Shown here piece after piece: positions 29,199 to 34,994 of a stretch of DNA of 64,000 nucleotides. The notes beneath the pieces are model-generated. The model made no database searches. It had not been told where the DNA came from and was given only the letters and a program-made list of their open reading frames with translations. The position numbers were made by a program, and so were the translations under genes. The DNA is from Verrucomicrobiia bacterium (GTDB taxonomy: Bacteria > Verrucomicrobiota > Verrucomicrobiia > Limisphaerales > JADLHS01), in assembly GCA_026125285.1 (NCBI GenBank), contig JAHCLO010000018.1, positions 1 to 64,000 on the forward strand, read 5' to 3'. The number at the start of each line of letters is the position of its first letter. The stretch's first letter is position 1.

Positions 29199-29474
29199 CT
29201 AGCCTCCCGCGATGGCCGGGATGATGCTGATTTCATCGCCGTCCTTGAGCGGGGTTTGTGAATTCTGGAGGAAGCGGATGTCTTCCTCGTTCACATAGAC
29301 GTTCACGAACCGGCGGACTTCGCCTTTTTCGTCCACGAGCCGCTCGGCGATGCCGGGGTAGCGGGACTGCAATTCGGTGATCGCCTCGCCAATGGTGGCG
29401 GCGTTGACTTCGACCAGCTCCTCGTTGTTGGTCAACTTGCGGAGTGGCGTTGGGATTCGGACTTTCTTTGGCAT
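29199..29474 (-). CDS. MoaD/ThiS-family sulfur carrier protein (CysO-like)
   Basis: The 91-residue product has a ubiquitin-like fold and ends with the diglycine (AIAGG) needed for thiocarboxylate formation. The sequence VRIPTPLRKLTNN ... RYPGIAERLVDEKGEVRRFVNVYVNEEDIRFL ... DGDEISIIPAIAGG is close to the CysO type used in amino-acid biosynthesis, not molybdopterin synthesis. No E1-like activating gene is in the window. Its first 29 codons and ~10 bases of leader are repeated at 30.3, 31.2 and 32.0 kb. No clear ribosome-binding site precedes the ATG; the leader ends GAATTT. Confidence 0.9.
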   Translation of the reverse strand: MPKKVRIPTPLRKLTNNEELVEVNAATIGEAITELQSRYPGIAERLVDEKGEVRRFVNVYVNEEDIRFLQNSQTPLKDGDEISIIPAIAGG

Positions 29475-29492
29475 AAATTCAGTTCTAGTTTT

Positions 29493-29905
29493 TCAAGGAC
29501 GCGCTTCCTTGGGAAGCAGATTCAAAACAAAGTCGTAGATGCTCTGCGCGAGGGCGACGGCTTCGTCAAATTCTTCTCTGGTTGGCTCAATGAAACCCTG
29601 CTCATCGGGATAACGGAGGCAGACGCCAGCGGAGTGAGCGACTCGGCGGCGTCCTCGTAATCCTTGAAACCCGGCTCAAGCGTCATGGCTCGTTCGATGA
29701 TTTTGCCGAGATCATGAACTTTCTCAAAAGGGGATTCGCGAAATACCAGATAACCTTTCAATGCTTTTTCCGCCGCCTGTTGGCAGTGGTAGATTCCAGC
29801 GTCGAGATGACCATCCGGCAACCCGCCAATCTGAACTGCAGTGTGCAAATCGCCGTAAGCCTTCATCAGCCAGACTCGGGCAAGTTCAGTTGGCGGTCTT
29901 GGCAT
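29493..29905 (-). pseudogene. HEPN-domain gene with one-base deletion (partner of MNT at 29886)
   Basis: The N-terminal ~98 residues read as a HEPN protein (WLMKAYGDLHTAV, DAGIYHCQQAAEKALKGYL, HDLGKIIERAM) in the frame starting at ATG 29905. Near 29615-29620 the frame must shift by one base to continue with RYPDEQGFIEPTREEFDEAV and FVLNLLPKEARP. The paralog at 32606-33019 is 414 bases long; this one is 413, exactly one base short. Unshifted, the protein ends at 29522 with an unrelated tail. It is a pseudogene or a sequencing error. HEPN proteins of this kind pair with MNT nucleotidyltransferases as toxin-antitoxin systems. Confidence 0.82.
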
Positions 29906-30218
29906 AAAGTCTTTTGCCTTCCTTGGAAATTTTGTGAGACAAGGCGGCCTTCAAGTGACGGTACCGGTCAAATTCAGCGCGAGTGCTGACCAATATGTCT
30001 TTGGCAAAGCCGATGCCCCGCAGACACCGGTGGCCCCGCTGCATCCGGCGGATCGGGCGTTCCTCGCTTGATGGAACAATTACCATGAAGTCCACATCGC
30101 TGTCCTCGGTAGGCGTCCCCCAAGCGTGGGAGCCGAACAAATAAATCTCCTCCGGCTGGAACTCGGCTTTGAGCCGTTCCACGGCGGTCTCCAACAAACC
30201 TGGCGGAATAACTTTCAT
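29886..30218 (-). CDS. MNT-type nucleotidyltransferase (antitoxin-like)
   Basis: This 110-residue minimal nucleotidyltransferase has the GS...D.D motif (LFGSHAWGTPTEDSDVDFMV, about residues 28-47). In MntA/HepT-type modules this enzyme modifies and silences the HEPN toxin. It overlaps the HEPN gene by 20 bases. Its ATG lies six bases after the stop of a short ORF derived from the sulfur-carrier gene, so it may be translated by coupling. It is closely related to the MNT at 33012-33332, from which it differs mainly in the C-terminal half. Confidence 0.88.
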   Translation of the reverse strand: MKVIPPGLLETAVERLKAEFQPEEIYLFGSHAWGTPTEDSDVDFMVIVPSSEERPIRRMQRGHRCLRGIGFAKDILVSTRAEFDRYRHLKAALSHKISKEGKRLYAKTAN

Positions 30219-30224
30219 GTTCGA

Positions 30225-30332
30225 TTATTCGCTTCCCTTCGTCTCGCCAATGGTGGCGGCGTTGACGGCGATTCGCTTCTCGTTGTTGGTCAACTTGCGG
30301 AGCGGCGTTGGGATGCGAACTTTCTTTGCCAT
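30225..30332 (-). pseudogene. Copy of the first 29 codons of the sulfur-carrier gene (copy 2)
   Basis: The 35-residue ORF begins MAKKVRIPTPLRKLTNNE and continues VNAATIGE, then diverges to TKGSE and stops. It matches the head of the gene at 29474 from about ten bases before the ATG to codon 29-30. Codons 19-22 differ (KRIA in place of ELVE). It ends six bases before the ATG of the MNT gene, so it now acts as a leader ORF. Confidence 0.88.
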
Positions 30333-30361
30333 AAATTTAATTGTGTCAGGTGTCAGCTTGC

Positions 30362-30649
30362 TCAGGCGGCGGCCTCAAAGGTTGCTTTCAAGCCGAGCGC
30401 CGAGAGGACGGAATTCAAACTGGTCAAACGCGGGTTGCCGTTGCGCGAAAACAGCCGATACAGATTCTCCCGGTTCAACTTGCTCAACTCAGCCGTGCGG
30501 GTGATGCCGCCTTGGGCTTCCACCACGTCGCGCGGGCCGACGAGGAAAACCTCCGGGCCTTCCTCGTAGCAGGCCGTCAGGTATTCCGCCGCCTGTTCAG
30601 GGTCGTCCAGCTTCTTTGCTAAAACCTTTTTGTAGCTGACTGCGGTCAT
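30362..30649 (-). CDS. Addiction-module antidote protein, HigA-like XRE family
   Basis: The 95-residue product shows the arrangement of the HI1420-type antidote family: YKKVLAKKLDDPEQAAEYLTACYEEGPE, then GPRDVVEAQGGITRTAELSKLNRENLYRLFSRNGNP with the helix-turn-helix, then LNSVLSALGL. Such proteins bind their own promoter and neutralise a RelE/HigB-fold nuclease. The ATG at 30649 has an AGGGA ribosome-binding site five bases upstream. The nearby RelE-type gene is frameshifted, so this may be an orphan antidote. Confidence 0.85.
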   Translation of the reverse strand: MTAVSYKKVLAKKLDDPEQAAEYLTACYEEGPEVFLVGPRDVVEAQGGITRTAELSKLNRENLYRLFSRNGNPRLTSLNSVLSALGLKATFEAAA

Positions 30650-30681
30650 CAATTCCCTGCTTTTGGTTCTTCGCGTCTTGC

Positions 30682-30879
30682 TCAAGCAAGGCCCAGTTGT
30701 TTGCGCACTTCATCCGTTGAGTAGGTGCGTTTGCCTTTGTTGCGGGCGCGGGCTTCCAGCAGATCAAGGTAATCATGCAAATCTTCCAACTGCTCGCGCA
30801 GCGAGGAGATTTGGTTGAGAACATTCTTCCGTTGCGTTTTCGCTGCGGGTCTTTCTGCGGTGGCGTTACTCATAGACAT
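30682..30879 (-). CDS. Small coiled-coil protein, probable antitoxin of the RelE-type gene
   Basis: The 65-residue product (starting MSMSNATAERP) has a predicted coiled coil (VLNQISSLREQLEDLHDYLD) and a C-terminal YSTDEVRKQLGL that looks like the DNA- or toxin-binding end of RelB-like antitoxins. A GGAAGG ribosome-binding site lies just upstream of ATG 30879; ATG 30873 is an alternative start. It overlaps the end of the RelE-type frame. The toxin-before-antitoxin order is like HigBA. I do not recognise an exact family. Confidence 0.65.
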   Translation of the reverse strand: MSMSNATAERPAAKTQRKNVLNQISSLREQLEDLHDYLDLLEARARNKGKRTYSTDEVRKQLGLA

Positions 30880-31122
30880 CCTTCCGGTTACCAATTCTTT
30901 GAATCAAAATTTTGTCTCCGACCACATCAAATAGAACCCGGTAGTCACCCATGCGCAACCGAAAACCCACGTCGGCATTTTGCAGCGCTTGATGTTTCCG
31001 TGGAGACCCTGTTCCAGTCGTTGAATCTTGCGGAGAATTTGCTCCACCTCCCGCTTGGGGACGGAACGTAAATCATTCAGCGCGGATTCCTGGTATTTGA
31101 TCTGATAGCGTTGGCTGGCCAC
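30866..31122 (-). pseudogene. RelE/ParE-type toxin gene with one-base deletion
   Basis: The N-terminal part (YQIKYQESALNDLRSVPKREVEQILRKIQRL) is the start of a RelE-superfamily mRNA interferase. After GNIK the frame must shift by one base to read LQNADVGFRLRMGDYRVLFD and then GDKILIQRIGNRKDVYE, the conserved end of the family with its catalytic-type arginines. The region is 257 bases long, one short of 86 codons. Unshifted, it stops at 30904 with a meaningless tail. The start is GTG 31122, 15 bases after the stop of the preceding leader ORF. Confidence 0.83.
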
Positions 31123-31137
31123 GGTTTTGGCTTTGTT

Positions 31138-31248
31138 TTACCCGTTTGCCAACTGCGCCGCGCCAATGGTGGCGGCGTTGACTTCGACCAGTTCCTCGTT
31201 GTTGGTCAACTTGCGGAGCGGCGTGGGGATTCGAACTTTCTTTGCCAT
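31138..31248 (-). pseudogene. Copy of the first 29 codons of the sulfur-carrier gene (copy 3)
   Basis: The 36-residue ORF begins MAKKVRIPTPLRKLTNNEEL and continues VEVNAATIG, then AAQLANG and a stop. Residues 3-29 are identical to the intact protein. The homology again ends at codon 29, and the leader GAATTT before the ATG is shared. It precedes the RelE-type cassette by 15 bases. Confidence 0.9.
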
Positions 31249-31257
31249 AAATTCAAT

Positions 31258-31608
31258 TCAATTCTGCGGTGGCGGATTCTTTGCCAGATGAGTTTCGATT
31301 CGCGCGATCAATTTCGGCAAATCATTCTGCGCAGTTTCCCAGACCAGATTCAGATTCACCTCGTCATAATCGTGAATCAGAATGTTGCGCATTGCGGTCA
31401 CGAGTTGCCAGGGAATGTCGGGAAATAAACTTCGTGCCGTTGGTGACAGGTGGCGCGCCGCCTCGCCAATAATCTCAAACTTGCGATTGACCGCCTCATA
31501 CTTTTCCTCATTGGCGATGAACGCAGCCTTGTTAACACCATCCAGAAAACGGCGAATGGCCTTGGCCGCCAGAAGCATGTCCTCCAAATAGGCGTCATCC
31601 TTCTTCAT
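31258..31608 (-). CDS. HepT-like (DUF86) ribonuclease toxin
   Basis: This 116-residue all-helical protein has the family signature R-x4-H-x-Y, written RNILIHDY (about residues 78-85), which forms the catalytic site of HepT RNases. FEIIGEAARHLS and ANEEKYEAVNRKF are also typical. The ATG at 31608 overlaps the end of the MNT gene by 14 bases. Unlike its neighbours at 29.5 and 30.9 kb, this pair is intact. Confidence 0.9.
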   Translation of the reverse strand: MKKDDAYLEDMLLAAKAIRRFLDGVNKAAFIANEEKYEAVNRKFEIIGEAARHLSPTARSLFPDIPWQLVTAMRNILIHDYDEVNLNLVWETAQNDLPKLIARIETHLAKNPPPQN

Positions 31609-31903
31609 AAATTGGAATCGCTGTCGAAAGGATCGCGTGCTTTCGGTAGCGATTCTTGCTGTGTTCAATTCCCCACCGGCTGACCAAATCCACCGGGTGG
31701 CCGAAGATGTTTTCCAAGTCCATTTTCAAGGCTGCCCACTCAAACAGGCCGCATTTTACGTCAGGCCGGAGAGAACAAAGTAAGTCCACGTCGCTGTCTG
31801 ACCGAAAATCATCGCGCAAGGCCGAGCCGAACAGTTCCAGTCGCGCGATGCCGCGTTGCTGGCAGAACTGCCCGATCTTCTCGCGATTGAAATTCAGCTT
31901 CAT
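31595..31903 (-). CDS. MntA-like nucleotidyltransferase antitoxin
   Basis: The 102-residue product has LFGSALRDDFRSDSDVDLL (GS...D.D) around residue 25. It is the expected partner of the overlapping HepT-like toxin and would inactivate it by transferring AMP groups. It belongs to a different MNT subfamily from the genes at 29886 and 33012. The start at ATG 31903 gives MKLNFNREKI; the frame is open upstream, but that part looks unrelated. Confidence 0.87.
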   Translation of the reverse strand: MKLNFNREKIGQFCQQRGIARLELFGSALRDDFRSDSDVDLLCSLRPDVKCGLFEWAALKMDLENIFGHPVDLVSRWGIEHSKNRYRKHAILSTAIPIYEEG

Positions 31904-31937
31904 CTGGCTGGCACAATACCCGTTTGGCGTGAAAGCT

Positions 31938-32039
31938 TCAACCCCGGCACTCGCCAATGGTGGTGGCGTTGACTTCGACCAGCTCCTCTTTGTTGGTCAA
32001 CTTGCGGAGCGGCGTTGGGATGTGAACTTTCTTTGCCAT
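31938..32039 (-). pseudogene. Copy of the first 29 codons of the sulfur-carrier gene (copy 4)
   Basis: The 33-residue ORF begins MAKKVHIPTPLRKLTNKEEL and continues VEVNATTIGE, then CRG and a stop. It carries three or four substitutions against the intact gene and loses homology at codon 30. The shared GAATTT leader precedes the ATG. The MNT/HepT cassette follows 34 bases later. Confidence 0.88.
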
Positions 32040-32066
32040 AAATTCAAACTTTAATCTTCGATTATC

Positions 32067-32498
32067 TTAAACTGAACGAACTGGAAACTGAGCAACGACG
32101 CGTTCGAGTTCACGAATGGACGCTGCCAATTGTGATTGGTCAAATTGCAATGTAAAGCTGAGACGATTACCAATGCCAGGCTGGTCAACTGTTTCGCCGC
32201 GAAGCTCAATGTGTCCCTTACCATCGCCAATCAAGTTCAAGGTCAGTTGCTCTTCGAGAGTTGTAAGCTCTGCGTTCCCACTCAGCGTTTCGTAAAGCGG
32301 CTTTAGTTTTGAGAGAAAACCGTCGAGTTCTGCTGCCCGAATTGTTGCCGAGACTTTTCCTCTGAACCCTCCGGCGTGAACACGGATTTCAACCACCAGC
32401 CAGTTATCGTCATAATACTCCCCGATCGGTCGCCGCTCGTAGTTGAGCACATCTATTTCGATGCGCTCATACTCAGATTGGCCGAACGAGAAAATCAT
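32067..32498 (-). CDS. Probable WapI-family-like immunity protein
   Basis: This 143-residue soluble protein has the pattern FEIDVL-like (YERIEIDVLNYERRP), YYDDNWLVVEIRVHAGGFRG, a central EELTLNLIGDGKGHIEL stretch, and a C-terminal FTLQFDQSQLAASIRELERVVAQFP. I associate this pattern with the WapI-type immunity proteins that protect against polymorphic contact-dependent toxins. That assignment is from memory of the family and is moderate. No toxin with a large delivery domain is near. It sits between a thrC tail fragment and the sulfur-carrier fragment in the toxin-antitoxin region. Confidence 0.6.
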   Translation of the reverse strand: MIFSFGQSEYERIEIDVLNYERRPIGEYYDDNWLVVEIRVHAGGFRGKVSATIRAAELDGFLSKLKPLYETLSGNAELTTLEEQLTLNLIGDGKGHIELRGETVDQPGIGNRLSFTLQFDQSQLAASIRELERVVAQFPVRSV

Positions 32499-32516
32499 GA
32501 GATGAACTCGTCAGCT

Positions 32517-32609
32517 TTACGCGCTAACCTTCTCCTCACTCGCCAGCATCGCTTCAAACTCCCGCAAGCTTGGCTTTATTTCACGCGTCTTGCCGACTTG
32601 GTTTTTCAT
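32517..32609 (-). pseudogene. Duplicated 3' end of thrC (last ~26 codons)
   Basis: The 30-residue ORF is MKNQ followed by VGKTREIKPSLREFEAML and ASEEKVSA. The end of the intact thrC gene reads VGKTREIKPSLREFEAML and ATEEKVGA. At DNA level the two regions align from about 32517 to 32605. Its ATG overlaps the stop of the HEPN gene (ATGA), so the fragment is coupled behind that cassette. It is evidence that the thrC end was duplicated. Confidence 0.9.
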
Positions 32610-33019
32610 GGTCGCGCCTCCTTTGGAAGCAGATTCAGGACGAAGTTGTAAATGGTCTGTGCGTGTTTCAGGGCTTCATCAAATTCGTCTTGCGATGGCA
32701 TTGGCTCTTCGAATCCACCGGGGTATCGAAATGCCGAAGCGTAAGGAGTCAACACGGCAGCAACTTTCGCGAATTGTTTGAAGTCAGGATTTGTGTCCGA
32801 AGCCTGTTCGACCAAGTCCTCAATGTCATGGGTTCTTGGAATCAATGCATTGGCCGATTGCAGCCATGCCTTGATGGCTTTCTCCGCCGCTTGTTGGCAA
32901 TGGTAAATCGCCGTGTCCAGCAGCGGGTCGGCTGCGCCTGCAAGTAGTCGAGCAGACCGCAGATCGTGATCGGCACGCGTCAGCCAGTCCCGAACAAGTT
33001 CGAGCGCCGCCTTATCCAT
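32606..33019 (-). CDS. HEPN-domain protein (toxin-like partner of MNT)
   Basis: This 137-residue helical protein has WLTRADHDLRSARLL, DTAIYHCQQAAEKAIKAWLQ, RTHDIEDLVEQA and a C-terminal QTIYNFVLNLLPKEARP. It is the PF05168-type HEPN, not the DUF86 type, and I do not see the canonical R-x4-6-H RNase motif, so its toxicity is uncertain. It overlaps the MNT gene by eight bases (ATGGATAA). It is an intact paralog of the frameshifted gene at 29493-29905. Confidence 0.88.
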   Translation of the reverse strand: MDKAALELVRDWLTRADHDLRSARLLAGAADPLLDTAIYHCQQAAEKAIKAWLQSANALIPRTHDIEDLVEQASDTNPDFKQFAKVAAVLTPYASAFRYPGGFEEPMPSQDEFDEALKHAQTIYNFVLNLLPKEARP

Positions 33020-33332
33020 AGAGTTTTCGGCCTTGGGTTAGCACCTGGTGGAACAAGGAAGATCGCAAGTGCTTGTAGCGGTCAACTTGGGCACGCGTAG
33101 GCACCAAAATGTCCTTGGGCATCCTCAAGCCGCGTAAACAGGCGTGCGCTCGCTGCATCCGTTTGATGTCGCGTTCGTCGCTGGAAGGCACGACAACCAT
33201 CAGATCCACGTCGCTGTCTTCGGTCGGCGTGCCCCAAGCGTGTGAGCCGAACAGGTAGATTTCCTCGGGTTGGAACTCGGCTTTCAGCCGCTCCACGACG
33301 GTTTCCAACAGGCCTTGAGGAATCACTTTCAC
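33012..33332 (-). CDS. MNT-type nucleotidyltransferase (antitoxin-like)
   Basis: This 106-residue protein has LFGSHAWGTPTEDSDVDLMV with the GS...D.D catalytic motif. It begins MKVIPQGLLETVVERLKAEF, almost the same as the MNT gene at 30218, so the two cassettes arose by duplication. It follows the thrC stop by 42 bases and overlaps the downstream HEPN gene. It is the first gene in the cassette series as transcribed from the thrC side. Confidence 0.88.
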   Translation of the reverse strand: MKVIPQGLLETVVERLKAEFQPEEIYLFGSHAWGTPTEDSDVDLMVVVPSSDERDIKRMQRAHACLRGLRMPKDILVPTRAQVDRYKHLRSSLFHQVLTQGRKLYG

Positions 33333-33374
33333 TGACTTTACGCTAGCACGGGCGCTTGACGGCGGGAAGCCCGG

Positions 33375-34634
33375 TTACGCCCCGACCTTCTCCTCCGTCG
33401 CCAGCATCGCTTCAAACTCCCGCAGGCTCGGCTTGATTTCGCGCGTCTTGCCGACGTGGCCCACCACGGCGTCGAGCGTCTTCAGGCCGTTGCCGGTGAT
33501 GCAGAGGACGGCGGAATCATTCGCCGGAATCTTGCCCGAGGCAATGAGTTTCTTGGCCACGGCCGTGGTCACGCCGCCCGCGGTTTCGGCAAAGATGCCT
33601 TCGTTCTCGGCGAGCAGGCGGATGCCTTCGCGGATTTCGTCATCGGTCACGTCGTCGGCGGCGCCGCCGGTTTCCTTCATCACGCGCAACGCGTAGAAGC
33701 CGTCCGCCGGCGTGCCGATGGCGAGCGATTTCGCAATCGTGTTCGGTTTGACGGGCTTGAAGAAATCCAGTCCCGCCTTTTGCGCGACGGAGATCGGCGA
33801 GCAACCGGTCGCCTGCGCGCCGTGCACGGAATACTTCGTTTCGCTCACGAGGCCGAGCTTGGTGAATTCCTGATACGACTTCTGGATCTTGGTCAGCAAC
33901 GAGCCGGACGCCATCGGGACAACGGTGTGCTGCGGGATCTGCCAACCGAGTTGTTCCATGATTTCAAAGCCCATGCTCTTCGAGCCTTCGGCGTAGTAGG
34001 GGCGCATGTTCACGTTCACGAACGCCCAGCCAAACTTGCCCGCGATCTCGGCGCAGAGGCGGTTCACTTCGTCGTAATGGCCCTTGATGCCGATGACGTT
34101 CGCGCCATAAACGAGCGAGTTGATGACCTTGCCTTGCTCCAGATCGGACGGGATGAAGACGTAGGATTTGAGGCCGGCGCTGGCGGCGTTGGCGGCGACG
34201 GAGTTGGCGAGATTGCCCGTGGACGCGCAGGCGACAGTCTTGAAGCCGAGTTCCACGGAACGGCTCAACGCCACGCTGACGACACGGTCTTTGAACGAGA
34301 GCGTGGGATAATTCACGGTGTCGTTCTTGATCCAGAGTTCGCGAATACCAAGGGCCTTGGCGAGGCGATCCGCCTTCACGAGCGGGGTGAAACCGACTTG
34401 CGCGCCCACGGTGGGTTCACCAGCGACGGGCAGCAATTCGCGGTAGCGCCACATGGAATTCGGGCGCGATTGGATGGCGGCCTTGGTCAAGGACTTCTTG
34501 ATGCGATCGTAATCGTAGGCGACTTCGAGCGGGCCGAAATCGAACTCGCAGACGTGCGTGGCGGCGAGGGGATACTCGCGGCCGCACTCGCGGCACTTGA
34601 GCGCCTTCATGAATCCATCGTGTTTTTCACTCAT
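33375..34634 (-). CDS. thrC: Threonine synthase-like PLP enzyme under a SAM riboswitch
   Basis: The 419-residue product has an N-terminal CxxC zinc-type segment (CRECGREYPLAATHVCEFDFG). The fold-type II PLP domain follows: PTLSFKDRVVSVALS carries the PLP lysine, ACASTGNLANSVAANAA is the phosphate loop, and GSLLTKI and ITGNGLKTLDAV come later. Threonine synthase makes threonine from O-phosphohomoserine. Control by a SAM riboswitch and the sulfur-carrier/NIL neighbours suggest that here the same substrate may be turned into homocysteine with a thiocarboxylated carrier; that is inference. ATG 34634 is chosen because the open frame upstream is repeat sequence. The last ~26 codons are duplicated at 32517-32609. 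Confidence 0.88.
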   Translation of the reverse strand: MSEKHDGFMKALKCRECGREYPLAATHVCEFDFGPLEVAYDYDRIKKSLTKAAIQSRPNSMWRYRELLPVAGEPTVGAQVGFTPLVKADRLAKALGIRELWIKNDTVNYPTLSFKDRVVSVALSRSVELGFKTVACASTGNLANSVAANAASAGLKSYVFIPSDLEQGKVINSLVYGANVIGIKGHYDEVNRLCAEIAGKFGWAFVNVNMRPYYAEGSKSMGFEIMEQLGWQIPQHTVVPMASGSLLTKIQKSYQEFTKLGLVSETKYSVHGAQATGCSPISVAQKAGLDFFKPVKPNTIAKSLAIGTPADGFYALRVMKETGGAADDVTDDEIREGIRLLAENEGIFAETAGGVTTAVAKKLIASGKIPANDSAVLCITGNGLKTLDAVVGHVGKTREIKPSLREFEAMLATEEKVGA

Positions 34635-34643
34635 AAATGTTTC

Positions 34644-34711
34644 GTAGCGGCGACTCGGCAGAGCGCCGCGATCCAAGCTCAGTAGGCGGCGCTCTGCCGA
34701 GACGCCGCTAC
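34644..34711. repeat. Palindromic repeat between riboswitch terminator and thrC start
   Basis: Arms GTAGCGGCGACTCGGCAGAG (from 34644, 25 bases) and the mirrored copy at 34687-34711 match at 24 of 25 positions around an 18-base loop. It begins nine bases upstream of the thrC ATG on the minus strand, so the hairpin would form in the mRNA leader close to or over the ribosome-binding site. The GTAGCGGC end is shared with the cluster at 6891-7058. Confidence 0.85.
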
Positions 34712-34725
34712 GGTCATTCCAGGGC

Positions 34726-34759
34726 AAACAAAAAGCCCCGACTCAGGTTGAGAAGGGGC
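34726..34759 (-). terminator. Intrinsic terminator of the SAM riboswitch (expression platform)
   Basis: On the minus strand GCCCC (34755-34759) pairs with GGGGC (34735-34739) around an inner CTCA/TGAG stem. TTTTTGTTT follows immediately. It lies directly behind the SAM aptamer and ahead of thrC, so it is the likely OFF-state terminator. Confidence 0.88.
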
Positions 34760-34777
34760 GACCTATCTGGCGCGTCT

Positions 34778-34891
34778 TCTCATTTTCCCCTGACACACAT
34801 CAGGGCTGGAATTGGCACCTGCATTGAAACTCGCGCTTCAACCGGTTGCCGTGGCGTCCTTGGGCCAGTCCCTCAGCCACTCTGCATGAGA
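34778..34891 (-). promoter_or_regulatory. SAM-I (S-box) riboswitch aptamer
   Basis: On the minus strand the conserved core is recognisable in order: P1 TCTCAT, then GCAGAGTGGCTGAGGGACTG, GCCC, ACGGCAACCGG, GGTGCCAATTCCAGCC, a variable hairpin CCCTGATGTGTGTCAGGGG, and GAAAATGAGA closing P1. Binding of S-adenosylmethionine would favour the downstream terminator and shut off thrC and its operon. This is direct evidence that the locus responds to methionine/SAM status, not to threonine. Confidence 0.95.
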
Positions 34892-34915
34892 CCGTTGACA
34901 TCAACGGATGCGGAT

Positions 34916-34944
34916 AGATTGATTCAATAACGAGATACTGTCAA
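34916..34944 (-). promoter_or_regulatory. Candidate promoter for the riboswitch transcript
   Basis: A perfect -35 element TTGACA lies at 34939-34944 on the minus strand. About 17 bases further is CAATCT/AATCTAT as a weak -10 element. The transcript would start about 20 bases before the aptamer. It lies close to the end of the transposase remnant at 34995, which did not remove it. Confidence 0.45.
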
Positions 34945-34994
34945 AGTCATTTTTTGCCTTGGTGGCGCTTCGGGTGTGAGACAAAATTCTTCAT

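Noticed and set aside
34635..34727. N-terminal extension of ThrC
   Set aside because: These 31 codons are translated from the palindromic repeat and reach the riboswitch terminator; the zinc-type N-terminus of the enzyme begins after 34634.
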